64,000 nt of DNA from JAGOFO01 sp964522105 (lineage in GTDB: Bacteria; Myxococcota_A; UBA9042; DTJE01). Position numbers and translations under genes: made by a program. Below, in pieces: positions 16,449 to 26,071 of the stretch; within the stretch, counting starts at the first letter, position 1, and every line of letters begins with the position of its first letter. Where the stretch lies: NCBI GenBank assembly GCA_964522105.1, contig CAZFVA010000006.1:1-64000 (forward strand). The letters run 5' to 3'. The notes under the pieces are model-generated. The model was given only the letters and a program-made list of their open reading frames with translations. It did not search any database and was not told where the DNA came from.

Positions 16449-18065
16449 CTACGTCCCGGCCTTCTTTTCCGCTTCAAACAGCAGTCGGCGTGCCTGATTC
16501 ATCACTGCCGGTTTGACAACACCAGGCCTTGAAAAGACCCGCCATTCGTTTGCAGTAAGTTTGATCAGATACCTGACAGCCAGCTCGGTCGGGGTCGACG
16601 GGTTTCGCACGATATTGAACACGACTTCGCGCGATTCCATCCACGAACGGTTTGCGGTGATGTACTCGATGGCTTCCGGGGCAAGGCCGCCCCAGCGAGT
16701 GTATTCGATGACCTCTTCGACCCGCATTTCAGGGTTGAAGAATACGTACTTATGAATTGTCTTGTCGTTGTCGCGGATAAGAATTCTGCGGGCGATGCGC
16801 CTTCCCTGGCGGGCCAGACGCTGTTTTTCCGCAGCCGACATTTCCCGGATTTTTACGGCAAGTTCCCGATTTTCGGGGCTTTCCTGTTCCCTGTCCTGTG
16901 AATCGTCCATGCTGTTATCGGGGGCAGGCTCGTTGTCCGCAGCAGCCGTCGCCCTGAAAGCAGCTTCCGAAACTGTCCCGGAAAGTCCGGCCGGTCTGTA
17001 GAAATCGGGATTTGTGCTTTCTTCTGATCCTGCGTTCAAAATTTCTTCTGATCCGGTGGGCTCCAACCCGCCTGCGTCTGCCGCAAGCGCAAAAAGTTCG
17101 TCCACTGGATCGCTGCTGACCGGTTTGTTTACCGGATGCATGACTTTCGTGCCGGTACTGCCGAATTGTGGCTGTTCCTCGGCCGGGTTATCACGGACTG
17201 CCCACATCGCCAGGGTAGGTGGCGCTGCTGGTTTGTTGCCAGGTTTCTGAGCCGGCGTTTGTGCCGTGGAAGACCTTGACGTCGCAGGTGGAACCGGGGC
17301 AGATGCCGGTTCTGGTGCAGCAGCCGGTGCGGGTGGCGGTGGTGGCGGCGGTACAGGATTTGGTATGGGTGCCGGAGCAGGTGCCGGTTCTTTTCGTCCC
17401 GCCGGTTTCGCCTGTCCCGTTACGTCGTCAACCGCAATTACCGAGGACACGTCGAATTCATCGTCCTCGCCATCTTCAAAATCTTCAGCAAATTCAATGT
17501 CAATCCTGTTCCTGTCGGTCGCATTGGCAGATCTTTTGACCTTGATGCCGGGGCGAGTAGGCGACGGGTCGTTAAGGGGATCTGCCGTTGGATTGATTGG
17601 TCGGCCGGCCGCAGCCCGGGCAGCCTGGTTTCCGGTGGAAGACGTTCTGGCGGCATTTTCATTAACTTTGCCGACTTTATCTTCTGGAATACCGATGACG
17701 TCTGAAAGATTGTCAGACTGGCGTAACGCCGCCTCTGATTCCCTGGAGTGCTGCAGCTTTGCCGCCTTCACTTTTTCAATAGTGGCATCACGCACAGTCA
17801 AGCGCAGGAATGTAAGGTCAACTGGCGTTTCCACCTGGACCAGAAATCCGCCCGGCCTGTGAAGGATTACTGTCCCTTTCAGAAACAGCTCGCGTTCCAG
17901 CGGCAGAAGCACATTTATCTTTACCGGAGTCAGTATTGACGGGGGATGGTCATTAGGCACAGGTATGACGTTTACCGACAGAAACTCTTCCACTGCCTCC
18001 GAAAGCAGTTCGCTGGAAGTCAGGTCAACCGCAAACAGTGCGGCAATGTTGCTCGGTTCGTTCAT
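16449..18065 (-). CDS. PilZ-like / proline-rich linker / C-terminal helical-repeat protein
   Basis: The 538-residue protein has three parts. Residues 1-105 look like a PilZ-type beta barrel (LTPVKINVLLPLERELFLKGTV; LHRPGGFLVQVETP), possibly binding cyclic di-GMP, though the RxxxR motif is not evident. A long low-complexity middle is rich in Pro, Ala and acidic residues. The last 140 residues (from SAAEKQRLARQGRRIARRIL) resemble a helical module seen in other deltaproteobacterial proteins, with lines such as NPEMRVEEVIEYTRWGG and NPSTPTELAVRYL. No membrane segment is seen. It lies between the AAA+ gene and the Ala-rich protein gene, on the opposite strand. No function is assigned. Confidence 0.6.
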   Translation of the reverse strand: MNEPSNIAALFAVDLTSSELLSEAVEEFLSVNVIPVPNDHPPSILTPVKINVLLPLERELFLKGTVILHRPGGFLVQVETPVDLTFLRLTVRDATIEKVKAAKLQHSRESEAALRQSDNLSDVIGIPEDKVGKVNENAARTSSTGNQAARAAAGRPINPTADPLNDPSPTRPGIKVKRSANATDRNRIDIEFAEDFEDGEDDEFDVSSVIAVDDVTGQAKPAGRKEPAPAPAPIPNPVPPPPPPPAPAAAPEPASAPVPPATSRSSTAQTPAQKPGNKPAAPPTLAMWAVRDNPAEEQPQFGSTGTKVMHPVNKPVSSDPVDELFALAADAGGLEPTGSEEILNAGSEESTNPDFYRPAGLSGTVSEAAFRATAAADNEPAPDNSMDDSQDREQESPENRELAVKIREMSAAEKQRLARQGRRIARRILIRDNDKTIHKYVFFNPEMRVEEVIEYTRWGGLAPEAIEYITANRSWMESREVVFNIVRNPSTPTELAVRYLIKLTANEWRVFSRPGVVKPAVMNQARRLLFEAEKKAGT

Positions 18066-18171
18066 CCTTCAAGGATCGCAGTATGAACGCAACTGGTCAA
18101 GGGGGGGAATCGTGCCAAAAATGGATCCCGCCATCATTCGATAATCACCGGAAAGTAACGGGGAATTCTGG

Positions 18172-20606
18172 ATGCTGGAACAGAAAGAAGGCGCACGAAT
18201 GGTTCTTGACGCCGGATCCGCTCTTGCCCTTTTGCGTGATGCCGCAGCTTATGGAACGATGACGCAGACTTATATGAATCTGTATTCGGCATACCCGGAC
18301 CAGCAATCGCGGGAAGCTCTGGCGGCAGCGGCAGAATCCCTTAAATCGGAAACGGCCGATGGTGGCGGTCAGGCCGATGGAAGTGGATGTGCTGGTGGCG
18401 CTGATAATGCTGCGTCCGGTTCGTCGGTCAGGTCAGAAACTGGCGGCGGGGAATCCCCGGTTGGTGCGACAACCAAGGTTCCCGAAACCGCTGGAAACCC
18501 TGGAAACGCCACAAACGACGTCGGTTGTGGAAATACCGTTCAGACACCAGGCCCGGCCATTGACCTGTCAGCCGTCCCCTTCCTGAGTCAGATAAACGCA
18601 GCCGAGATTTCAGCGTTGGCAGTTGCTGACGCTGAGTCGCGGTCCTGGCGGGAACCGGCAGCGAGGGGGCCGTCCTTTGAAGAACGCGCGATTATCGCTT
18701 TTAACGCGGTCGGCTCCGGCGCAGCGTCCGGGGCTGTTCAGGGCGCCGTGTCTGCTTTGCTGATGGCCGCGATTAAGAAGGGTTCAACAAAGATACCGCT
18801 GCTTGGAGGTCTGGTTGAGGTTGGCGTAATCGCTTCGGATCCTGAAGGTTGGTTGGCTGGCGTGGTTGATTCGACTTTCGGGGCGGCTTCCAGGGCCCAG
18901 GCTGAAATGCAATCACCCGAATTTGCAGCTAAACTTGACGGCATCCTGAAGATGGTTGGCGTTGCTGCCGCTTTCACCGGTACCCTGGCCACTATGTGTT
19001 CAGTAGTTGCGGTCGCTCTTGCTGTCGGGGGTGCCATTCTTGCAGTCGCGGGAGTCGGTGCCGCCCTTATTGCGGCGGTGCCCCTATTCGCGAAAGCCGG
19101 ACTCATTCTTAGCGGCGTTGCTGCGTTGCTGGTGATGGGGCAGGCAGCAATCAGGGCCTCGCTGCTCGGATACTCGGCGTTGGCGCTGCTTGCCGACGAA
19201 GGCTCGCCTGAAGAAGTCTCGGCAAGGGCCGCTATTCTGGAAAGCTCGGCTTCCGGTTTTGTCAGAAATCTTGTTGTGGCAAAAGCTGGTGCGGCCGCTG
19301 CGGGCGTGGCTTCTGGTACGGATTTGATGACAGCAGGTAGCGGCATCGGTGTTGGTGGAAAGGGTGTGGCCGGTTCGGCCGGTTCATCCGCCGGTAGCAC
19401 AACTGCGGACAGACTCAGGACGCGGATCGCTTCTACAGTCTTTGATGTTGCACGCTTCCAGGCCGAAAGGGAAAAGGTCGGGCAGAGGATTGCGGGTTTT
19501 AGAAACTCCGATGCGCAGTCTGATGAAGACGTTTTGTACGAGCCGTTGATGGGAAACGGTACCAGAGGCATGGCCGCCACGCTGGCGACGCAGAATGTCG
19601 ATGCCGCCCGGTTGCTTCTGGCAGGTGCCGCCGAACTAGTTTCCGGCCATGAAGTCGCTGCGCCGCTTGAATTGGAAATCGAAAGGGCGGCAGCGGCGCA
19701 TGTCGCGGCAGTACGGGACGCAGGTGTTGCTGCCGGCATTGAAGTTGATGCCGCAGGCAAAATGGAGTTGTTCAACGCTCAAAACGCAAATGCCCTGAAA
19801 CTTGCAGATGAATCAAAGGCCGCNNNNNNNNNNNNNNNNNNNNNNNNNNNNNNNNNNNNNNNNNNNNNNNNNNNNNNNNNNNNNNNNNNNNNNNNNNNNN
19901 NNNNNNNNNNNNNNNNNNNNNNNTGTTCAACGCTCAAAACGCAAATGCCCTGAAACTTGCAGATGAATCAAAGGCCGCAGCCGCACTTGTCGTCAAAACG
20001 ACTGGCGAAGCAGCTACAAAAAAGGCGTCCGTCAGCAAGGGTGCCGCGGATGCAGAAGCCATGAAGGTTCAGGCTGCTTCAGTTGGTACTTCAGACGAAT
20101 CGGCTGTCGCGATGAAGGAACTTGCCGGATTTCTTGGGCTGGTGCCGGGCTCGATCGCCAGCGGTGCCGGGGAAGCAGCCGGAAACGCTTCGTGTGTCGC
20201 TGAAACGGCGTCAGCAGTCGTCGCTTCAGGTGCAGACATGACTGCGCAGTCAGAATTGTTCGCTCAGTGGTTTTCGCAATCACTGCTGGCACTTGTGGCC
20301 GACGAACAAAGACTTTCCGACGCTGGCGCCAGGTGGCAGGAAGCTACTGCTGCGGCGGAAACTTCGGCCGAAGAATGTCGCGCAGGTGCTGATTCCTTTG
20401 CTGAACTGGCGGCTCTTGCTGCTGCGGCATCCGGTCAGAAACTGGCCGAATCTGAACTGGAAAAACAGAAGTCCGAGGCCGCCAGGGCAAGACTTGCCGA
20501 GTGGGCCGCCGGCGTTCAGTCTTCGTCCTGCGCGGTTGAAGCCGAAGCCGGTCAAAAACTTGATGCTGCTGCCGCAGCACTGTCCGATGAAGGTCAGTCT
20601 TCGTAA
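18172..20606 (+). CDS. Large Ala-rich protein with hydrophobic core and coiled-coil tail (crosses an assembly gap)
   Basis: I do not recognise this protein. Once the 55-bp duplicated overlap and 100 N are removed, the frame is continuous and encodes about 759 residues. Residues 1-60 are helical. A Gly/Ser/Ala-rich linker follows. Residues about 165-390 hold a hydrophobic block (GSGAASGAVQGAVSALLMAA, then several Ala/Val/Ile/Leu-rich stretches able to span or insert into membranes). The last 350 residues are Ala/Glu-rich and probably coiled coil. There is no signal peptide. A GGGGA ribosome site lies 7 nt before ATG 18172. Its proximity to an injection-system-type AAA+ ATPase suggests an exported effector or pore-like protein, but this is conjecture. 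Confidence 0.6.
19769..19978. other. Assembly gap: 100 N between two copies of a 55-bp overlap
   Basis: Positions 19769-19823 and 19924-19978 are identical over 55 bp around 100 N (19824-19923). Deleting 155 bp brings the two halves of the 18172-20606 gene into one frame, which supports an overlap artefact rather than missing sequence. Confidence 0.9.
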
Positions 20607-20646
20607 GTCCTCGACTATGCCGCCGCATTCTGGCAAGATTCCGCCG

Positions 20647-21789
20647 ATGAAAGCCTATTTAGACAATATGGCGACTACGCCGCTGGACCCTGAAGTCGCT
20701 GAATTCGTTCGGCAGCGGATGGTCGGCGTGACCGGCAACCCGCACGCGCTGCTTCATTCGTTTGGCAGGGATGCGGCGGCCGTTGTCGCAGAAGCCAGGG
20801 GCATGGTGGCAATGTCGGTCGGCGTAAGGTCGGACGAAATTGTTTTTACGCCAAGCGCGACCATTTCCAACAATCTTGCTGTTCTGGGTGTGCCAAGGTC
20901 CAGGCTGCGCCGTGGAAATCACATAATTATCAGTGCGTTCGAGCATCCAGCCGTGTTGCTGCCTGCCATGTACCTTGCGGAAAACGAAGGGTTTGAACTT
21001 GACGTCGTGCCGGTCGGCGCTGACGGCATTGTTGATCCCGAAGAGGTCAGGGCGAGGTTGCGGCCGACGACGACGCTCGTTTCGGTGATGGCGTTGAACA
21101 ATGAGCTTGGCACGATTCAGCCGATCGCCGAAATCGCAGGCGTTTTGAAAGGTTCCAATGCGTTTTTTCACACTGACGCAGCCCAGGCCCCCGGCAGAAT
21201 CGCGATGGATTTTGTCAGGCACGTGGACATGATGACGCTGTCGTCCCACAAGGTTTACGGGCCTAAAGGTGCTGCAGCCCTGTTCATCAGGCGCAGGAAG
21301 GACATCAAACCAAAGCCGTTGTTTTTTGGCGGTGGTCAGGAAAATGGATTTTGCTCCGGGACCGTAAACACGGAAGCTGTGATCGGGTTTGCCCGGGCGA
21401 TGCAGATTGCCGTCGCGTCAAGGCAGCGTGACTGTGAACATCTTGAAGTTCTTATGGATATGCTGCTGAAAGGTATTCTGGCGGCAGTCCCGGGTTCTTC
21501 TGTGGTCGGGGATCGAAGCCGTTCGGTACCACACTGCGTTTCGGTAACTTTCAATGGAATTGACGGTGAAACTTTCCTGTCAGGTCTGGCGCGGTCCGGC
21601 GTGGCCGTGTCGCTTGGCAGTGCTTGTCACGGGGACCCTGCCGCGCCGTCGCACGTTCTGACGGCGGCAGGTCTTTCGGCGGCGGCAGCGCGCAGGACGA
21701 TTCGCTTCGGACTTGGCAGATTTACTACGGTTGACGATATTGAATTCGCGCTTGAACAGATCGGCGAAACTATAAGTAGAATCAGTTAG
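20647..21789 (+). CDS. Cysteine desulfurase (NifS/IscS family)
   Basis: The 380-residue PLP enzyme removes sulfur from cysteine for Fe-S clusters or other thio-cofactors. It starts MKAYLDNMATTPLDPEV, the family N-terminus. The PLP lysine is in LSSHKVYGPKG, the substrate-binding loop is in NNELGTIQPI, and the catalytic Cys is in GSACHGD near the C-terminus. The start at 20647 is chosen because the frame upstream (20293-20646) overlaps the preceding gene and has no family similarity; ATG 20617 is a second option. No iscU or other Fe-S assembly gene is adjacent. It follows the Ala-rich protein by about 40 bp and may be cotranscribed with it. Confidence 0.92.
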   Translation: MKAYLDNMATTPLDPEVAEFVRQRMVGVTGNPHALLHSFGRDAAAVVAEARGMVAMSVGVRSDEIVFTPSATISNNLAVLGVPRSRLRRGNHIIISAFEHPAVLLPAMYLAENEGFELDVVPVGADGIVDPEEVRARLRPTTTLVSVMALNNELGTIQPIAEIAGVLKGSNAFFHTDAAQAPGRIAMDFVRHVDMMTLSSHKVYGPKGAAALFIRRRKDIKPKPLFFGGGQENGFCSGTVNTEAVIGFARAMQIAVASRQRDCEHLEVLMDMLLKGILAAVPGSSVVGDRSRSVPHCVSVTFNGIDGETFLSGLARSGVAVSLGSACHGDPAAPSHVLTAAGLSAAAARRTIRFGLGRFTTVDDIEFALEQIGETISRIS

Positions 21790-21802
21790 TTATCGGGCCG
21801 AA

Positions 21803-22534
21803 TCAGACACCCACAAAAAGCCGCTTGGCGAACTTTTCTTCCAGTCCAGCCTCGATGATTTTTGCAGCAGCCGATTCCACGTCGTAGGAAACCCTGCGGT
21901 GTTCAAGGGTATCGCGGTCGGAATCCCACAGGGCGAAACAGGCGCGGGGGTCGCGGTCGCGGGGCTGGCCGACGCTTCCGGCGTTGACGATGTATCTGGC
22001 TTCGCCAAGGGCCGAAACGTGGGCCGCTTCGGTTTCCCTTGCCGTACCTTCCGAAAGCGCAAATATCAGCGTCAGATGGGCGTGGCCGATGAAGCTGACC
22101 TTTTTCAGGCGTTTCACAATATCGAGGTGAGGCTGGGCCTCGGAATCCTGCACTACGTAAAAGAATCCGGAAGGCATGATCGGGGCTGAATGATAAAAGC
22201 CGAGATCTTTGTCAATCCAGGAATAGGGCAGGGAATACAGCCAGTCGTAGTTTCTGTCGCTTAACTGTTTCCTGGTCCATTCGATCGCGTCGCGGGCGCC
22301 CTGATAGTAGTATGCGACGTCCATGGCGCCAGTGACGGCCGCGTCGTGGTTGCCCATCAACGTAATGTCGCAGCGCGTCCTGACAATGTCGGCGCACTCA
22401 TTCGGGCTTCCGCCGTAACCGACCACGTCCCCCAGACAGATGATTCTATCCACTGAAAGTGTGTCAATTTCCTGCAGAACGCTTGTCAGCGCCTCGAGAT
22501 TTGCATGCACGTCTGAAATAATTGCAGTCTTCAT
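21803..22534 (-). CDS. Calcineurin-like metallophosphoesterase (YfcE/ApaH-like)
   Basis: The 243-residue protein has the complete metal-binding series: SDVHANLEA near the N-terminus, GDVVGYG, GNHD, and GHAHLT in the second half. The HANLEAL start and the motif VNAGSVGQPRD are typical of the single-domain subfamily that includes predicted phosphodiesterases and diadenosine-tetraphosphatase relatives. The substrate is unknown. It converges with the cysteine desulfurase gene (13 bp between stops) and diverges from the CinA-like gene across 64 bp that must hold both promoters. Confidence 0.85.
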   Translation of the reverse strand: MKTAIISDVHANLEALTSVLQEIDTLSVDRIICLGDVVGYGGSPNECADIVRTRCDITLMGNHDAAVTGAMDVAYYYQGARDAIEWTRKQLSDRNYDWLYSLPYSWIDKDLGFYHSAPIMPSGFFYVVQDSEAQPHLDIVKRLKKVSFIGHAHLTLIFALSEGTARETEAAHVSALGEARYIVNAGSVGQPRDRDPRACFALWDSDRDTLEHRRVSYDVESAAAKIIEAGLEEKFAKRLFVGV

Positions 22535-22598
22535 GGGGTAATCCTAGCAGAAGAATGGCCCGCAGGTGTAGATTGTATATGCATTCCTGGGAGATGCC

Positions 22599-23423
22599 AT
22601 GATTGATTCTGAAAAATCGTTGCGCAAGGCGGTAGTTATCCCGACAGGACGCGAGATTTTGACCGGTCGCGTTCTGGACACAAATTCGCAGTGGCTGTGT
22701 TCGCACCTGTTTGATCTTGGCGTCAAGGTTATTCGCGTGACGGTTGCGGATGACGACCATGACGATATTGCCCGCGAGTTTCACAGGGCGGCCGATGACG
22801 GCGCCGACATCATTATCACGACAGGCGGCCTTGGCCCCACGGCTGATGACATGACCATGAAGTGTGTCGCTGATGCAGTTTCAAAGCCGCTTGTCCGGTG
22901 TGCTGAAGCTTTGCAGATGATAGAAGGTCGCTATCGCCATCTTGTCGAGATTGGCAGACTGGATAACGCCGAAATGAATGAATACCGCGCCAAGATGGCC
23001 GATCTGCCTGAAGGCTCCACGATGATGGCAAATGCCGTTGGCTCGGCCCCGGGTGCTGACTTCATGTGGAACGGCACGCGGGTGTTCTGTCTGCCGGGAC
23101 CGCCCCGCGAAATGATCCCGATGGCGCAGGCGTATGTGCTTGAAGCCATTGGCAAAATGGTTCAAGGTGTTCTGGTGCGGAAGACTATTGAAATCGGACT
23201 GTTTGACGAATCCCGTGTCGCGGTCGTGATTGAACAACTGCAGCCATCGTGGCCCGGTGTTCATTTCAAGACAGATCCCGCCCTGATTGATGGCCGCCGG
23301 GTAATGCGGGTTCATCTGGAAGCCGGTGGTTCAGATGCGGAAGACGTCGGGCAGATGCTTGACGGGGCATCGCTGGACCTTGCTGACGCTGCTGAAGTGT
23401 TTGATGTCGCTGATCGGTCGTGA
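22599..23423 (+). CDS. CinA-like molybdopterin-binding-domain protein lacking the amidase domain
   Basis: The 274-residue protein matches the N-terminal MoCF/CinA domain. It has VIPTGREILTGRVLDTNSQWL near the start, the nucleotide-loop motif TTGGLGPTADDMT and FCLPGPPREM. In CinA-type proteins this domain has been linked to ADP-ribose pyrophosphatase activity, and a C-terminal PncC domain deamidates NMN. The PncC domain is absent here; the protein ends after the small CinA linker domain. A GGGAG ribosome site precedes ATG 22599. It may act in NAD-metabolite repair, by inference only. Confidence 0.8.
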   Translation: MIDSEKSLRKAVVIPTGREILTGRVLDTNSQWLCSHLFDLGVKVIRVTVADDDHDDIAREFHRAADDGADIIITTGGLGPTADDMTMKCVADAVSKPLVRCAEALQMIEGRYRHLVEIGRLDNAEMNEYRAKMADLPEGSTMMANAVGSAPGADFMWNGTRVFCLPGPPREMIPMAQAYVLEAIGKMVQGVLVRKTIEIGLFDESRVAVVIEQLQPSWPGVHFKTDPALIDGRRVMRVHLEAGGSDAEDVGQMLDGASLDLADAAEVFDVADRS

Positions 23424-23549
23424 TTTCCGGCCGTTTGCAGAACCCGTTATATCAGCGACTGGTCCGAAAATATTGAATTGTGCTATACACGAACAATCAA
23501 CGTTTCCTGATGCCAGGGTCCGATGTTCGTCAGATTACGGAGGCTTGCA

Positions 23550-24788
23550 GTGTCCCATTCAATCAGTTTTCGTCGCATGACGATGTCGTTTTGTGTGTTA
23601 TTGACGCTTCTGGTCCCGCTTTCTTCAAGCGCTGAACGGTTGACGAGCGTTCTGATATTTCCAATCCGCGTTTCCGGCGTGACTTTGAAAAACAGTCAGA
23701 ATATCGAGATTCGAAACTATCTTGGAACCCGCCTGACGATTGAAGGCGTCTATCGCGTGATGCCTGAATCGCAGATTCGCGGCGAACTGACGGCGGCCAA
23801 GTTGAAGTCCTATGACGACTGCTACGATGAAAAATGTCGTATCGACCTTACAAAGACTGTCATGGCCGACAAAAGTCTATCAGTTGAGATTGTCAGGGAA
23901 GATACCAACTGTCGAGTGACCGGTAATCTTTATGATATTGCGCAGGAAGTCACTGAAACTGCAGCAGATGTCGCCTGTGGTTGCAGCCCGACCGAAATGA
24001 AACAGGCTATGGTGCAGGTTGCCAGACAGCTCAGTGGTAAGGACGTTTCACCTGATTACGTGCCCGCGCCTGTTGTCGTTCAGGTCCCGGAACAGGAAAC
24101 GTTGCCGCCTGTTAAGTCTGCCAAAGCGAAGCGGATCCCTGCAGATTCTGCGTCTTCACCGCCACAGGAAGACATTTCTGTTGCCGCGCCAAAAGTTGTC
24201 AGCACTGGATGGTTGACTCAGGGCGGGGAAACTCTTCCGGTTGGAACACGCGCTTTTGAATTCAGCGTCGGCATCCAGTCAATAGTTTTTGCGTTTCATG
24301 TCCCGGTTTCGAAGCGGGTCGAAGTTAACCCGTTTGTGACGCTGTACTATTTAAGCCACGCATCGTGGGTTCCGTGTCTGGGAAACTATGCCGGCATTCA
24401 GCTTAAGTTCAATCTGTGGCGTAGCGGACCCAACGCATTATCGTTAAGTACCGATTTAGGAGTTGCGCTGAGCTATCCAATTAATTCCACAAACGTATTT
24501 GGTGTTTATGTGCCCGTTAACTTCCCCGAGTTCAAGTACAGCTACAGATGGAACGATCCTCGAGTTGCTGTCATTGCAGGCGTGAAATTGCCGCTGACTT
24601 TCTGGGTGTATGACGGGTTCGGGGTTGGCATTCCGATTCTGTTTTTTGGCGGCTTTGAAGCCAATGTGTCTAAAAATATCAATGTTCACGGCAGGTTGGA
24701 ACTGGGTCCGGACGTCAATATTATCAGTGGAAAGGCTGACGTAAACTTTGCTGTCGGTCTTCAACTTGGACTTTCGTATCTGTGGTGA
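23550..24788 (+). CDS. Exported protein: CsgG/TolB-like N-terminal domain fused to an outer-membrane barrel-like domain
   Basis: The 412-residue protein starts at GTG 23550, chosen because GGAGG lies 6 nt upstream; an ATG at 23523 lacks this. A signal peptide (SFCVLLTLLVPLSSSAERL) leads into a domain of about 130 residues (VLIFPIRVSGVT; YLGTRLTIEGVYRVMPESQI; DDCYDEKCRIDLTK) like the CsgG/TolB-type modules common in deltaproteobacterial envelope proteins. After a Pro-rich linker comes a domain of about 200 residues from GWLTQGGETLPVGTRAFEF to a terminal LQLGLSYLW, with alternating hydrophobic strands and a terminal aromatic residue as in outer-membrane barrels. This C-terminal domain is clearly paralogous to the protein at 27108-27785. 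Confidence 0.7.
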   Translation: MSHSISFRRMTMSFCVLLTLLVPLSSSAERLTSVLIFPIRVSGVTLKNSQNIEIRNYLGTRLTIEGVYRVMPESQIRGELTAAKLKSYDDCYDEKCRIDLTKTVMADKSLSVEIVREDTNCRVTGNLYDIAQEVTETAADVACGCSPTEMKQAMVQVARQLSGKDVSPDYVPAPVVVQVPEQETLPPVKSAKAKRIPADSASSPPQEDISVAAPKVVSTGWLTQGGETLPVGTRAFEFSVGIQSIVFAFHVPVSKRVEVNPFVTLYYLSHASWVPCLGNYAGIQLKFNLWRSGPNALSLSTDLGVALSYPINSTNVFGVYVPVNFPEFKYSYRWNDPRVAVIAGVKLPLTFWVYDGFGVGIPILFFGGFEANVSKNINVHGRLELGPDVNIISGKADVNFAVGLQLGLSYLW

Positions 24789-24790
24789 AA

Positions 24791-25942
24791 TCAGCCTTCT
24801 GACGGTTCCCTTACAAACTTTTCAATCAGTTCAGGCTGTTGCAGGCCGTCAGGTGTGACGACCCCGGCGTCTTCGAACTTGCGGGCGGTGACAAGGACAC
24901 GGGTTTCAAGCGACCCGACCAGGTGGTTGTATGAATCAACAGACTTGTTCAGCGATTTGCCAAGGCTTGACACGTGACTGGTCATGACGGCCAGGCGTTC
25001 GTAAAGTTCACGCCCGGTTTCGGAAATCTTTCTGGCATTGTCGGCCATCATTTCCTGACGCCAGCCCCACGCAACTGACCGCAATAGCGCCACAAGGCTG
25101 GTCGGTGACGCCGGAATGACCTTGCTGGCCATCGCGTCGTCGATCATTGACGGGTCACGATCGGCGGCCGCCGACAGGAACGATTCACCCGGGACAAACA
25201 TAACCACAAATTCAGGGGCGTTTTCAAACATCGACCAGTAAGCTTTTGCCGACAGCTTGCGCACGTGTTCCTTCATCTGCAGGGCATGGCGGGCCAGCGC
25301 TTCTGATCTTTTGGATTCGTCCTGGGCCTCGACGTAGTCAAGATAGGCGTCCAGAGCGACCTTCGCGTCAATAACAATAGTCCTGCCTGCAGGAAGATGG
25401 ACGATCATGTCGGGGCGGCTGTCGCCAACTGTAACCTGTTCGTTGAAGTCGCAATGTTCAACCATTCCGGCCAGTTCCACGACGCGCTTCAGCGTCATTT
25501 CACCCCACCGCCCGCGTACCTGCGGTTTACGGAGGGCCGTGACCAGGTTTCCGGTTTCGCGGCGCAGATCGCCCTGAGCCTTCGCAAGTCCATCAATCTG
25601 TTCGCGAAGTGCTGAAAAGTCACGCTGACGCGACATTTCAAAATTCTGGATGTGTTCTTCGTATTTTGTAAGGGTATCCCTGATCGGCCTGACCATGCCG
25701 TCAACAGACTCGCGGCGCTTTTCCATTTCGCCTATGACTCTTTGCTGCAGCACGCTGAAGCGCTGCTCGGCCAGATCCACGATTGCTTTGTTAGCTTCCC
25801 TTACTGCGTCGGCCGACATCGCCTTGAATGCGTCACGGGAAGTGGCATCAACTTTTGCCTGGGCGCGTCGGATGACCAGAAGGGCCAGCGCGAAGCCCCC
25901 GATTATGCCAAGCATGATGAACAGATACGCTAACCCTGACAT
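24791..25942 (-). CDS. rmuC: RmuC-family DNA recombination protein
   Basis: The 383-residue protein has an N-terminal membrane helix (LAYLFIMLGIIGGFALALLVI), a coiled coil and the RmuC nuclease-like domain with VRGRWGEMTLKRVVELAGM, the IVIDAKVALDAYLDYVEA core and APEFVVMFVPGESFLSAA. RmuC limits inversions at short repeats in E. coli; the core resembles PD-(D/E)xK nucleases (the D-AK motif is present). The start ATG 25942 is taken because a G-run (GGGGG) lies about 7 nt upstream and the next in-frame ATG at 25978 only adds non-homologous sequence. Confidence 0.9.
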   Translation of the reverse strand: MSGLAYLFIMLGIIGGFALALLVIRRAQAKVDATSRDAFKAMSADAVREANKAIVDLAEQRFSVLQQRVIGEMEKRRESVDGMVRPIRDTLTKYEEHIQNFEMSRQRDFSALREQIDGLAKAQGDLRRETGNLVTALRKPQVRGRWGEMTLKRVVELAGMVEHCDFNEQVTVGDSRPDMIVHLPAGRTIVIDAKVALDAYLDYVEAQDESKRSEALARHALQMKEHVRKLSAKAYWSMFENAPEFVVMFVPGESFLSAAADRDPSMIDDAMASKVIPASPTSLVALLRSVAWGWRQEMMADNARKISETGRELYERLAVMTSHVSSLGKSLNKSVDSYNHLVGSLETRVLVTARKFEDAGVVTPDGLQQPELIEKFVREPSEG

Positions 25943-26071
25943 CGTGAACCCCCGGTTTGCATCGGTATGGTACCGCAAAATTGTATTTTTTCACCGGGTA
26001 AGGCGGATTCAGTTCATATGCGGCAAGGTTTGTGCCTAAAATGTTCAAAGCATTTCTTACTGGAGGCTTGT

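Noticed and set aside
14938..20606. Complete contractile injection system
   Set aside because: Only the ATPase resembles such systems. No sheath, tube, baseplate or spike gene is in the window.
20293..20646. N-terminal extension of the cysteine desulfurase
   Set aside because: The added 118 codons overlap the preceding gene in another frame and have no family similarity. The conserved N-terminus starts at 20647.
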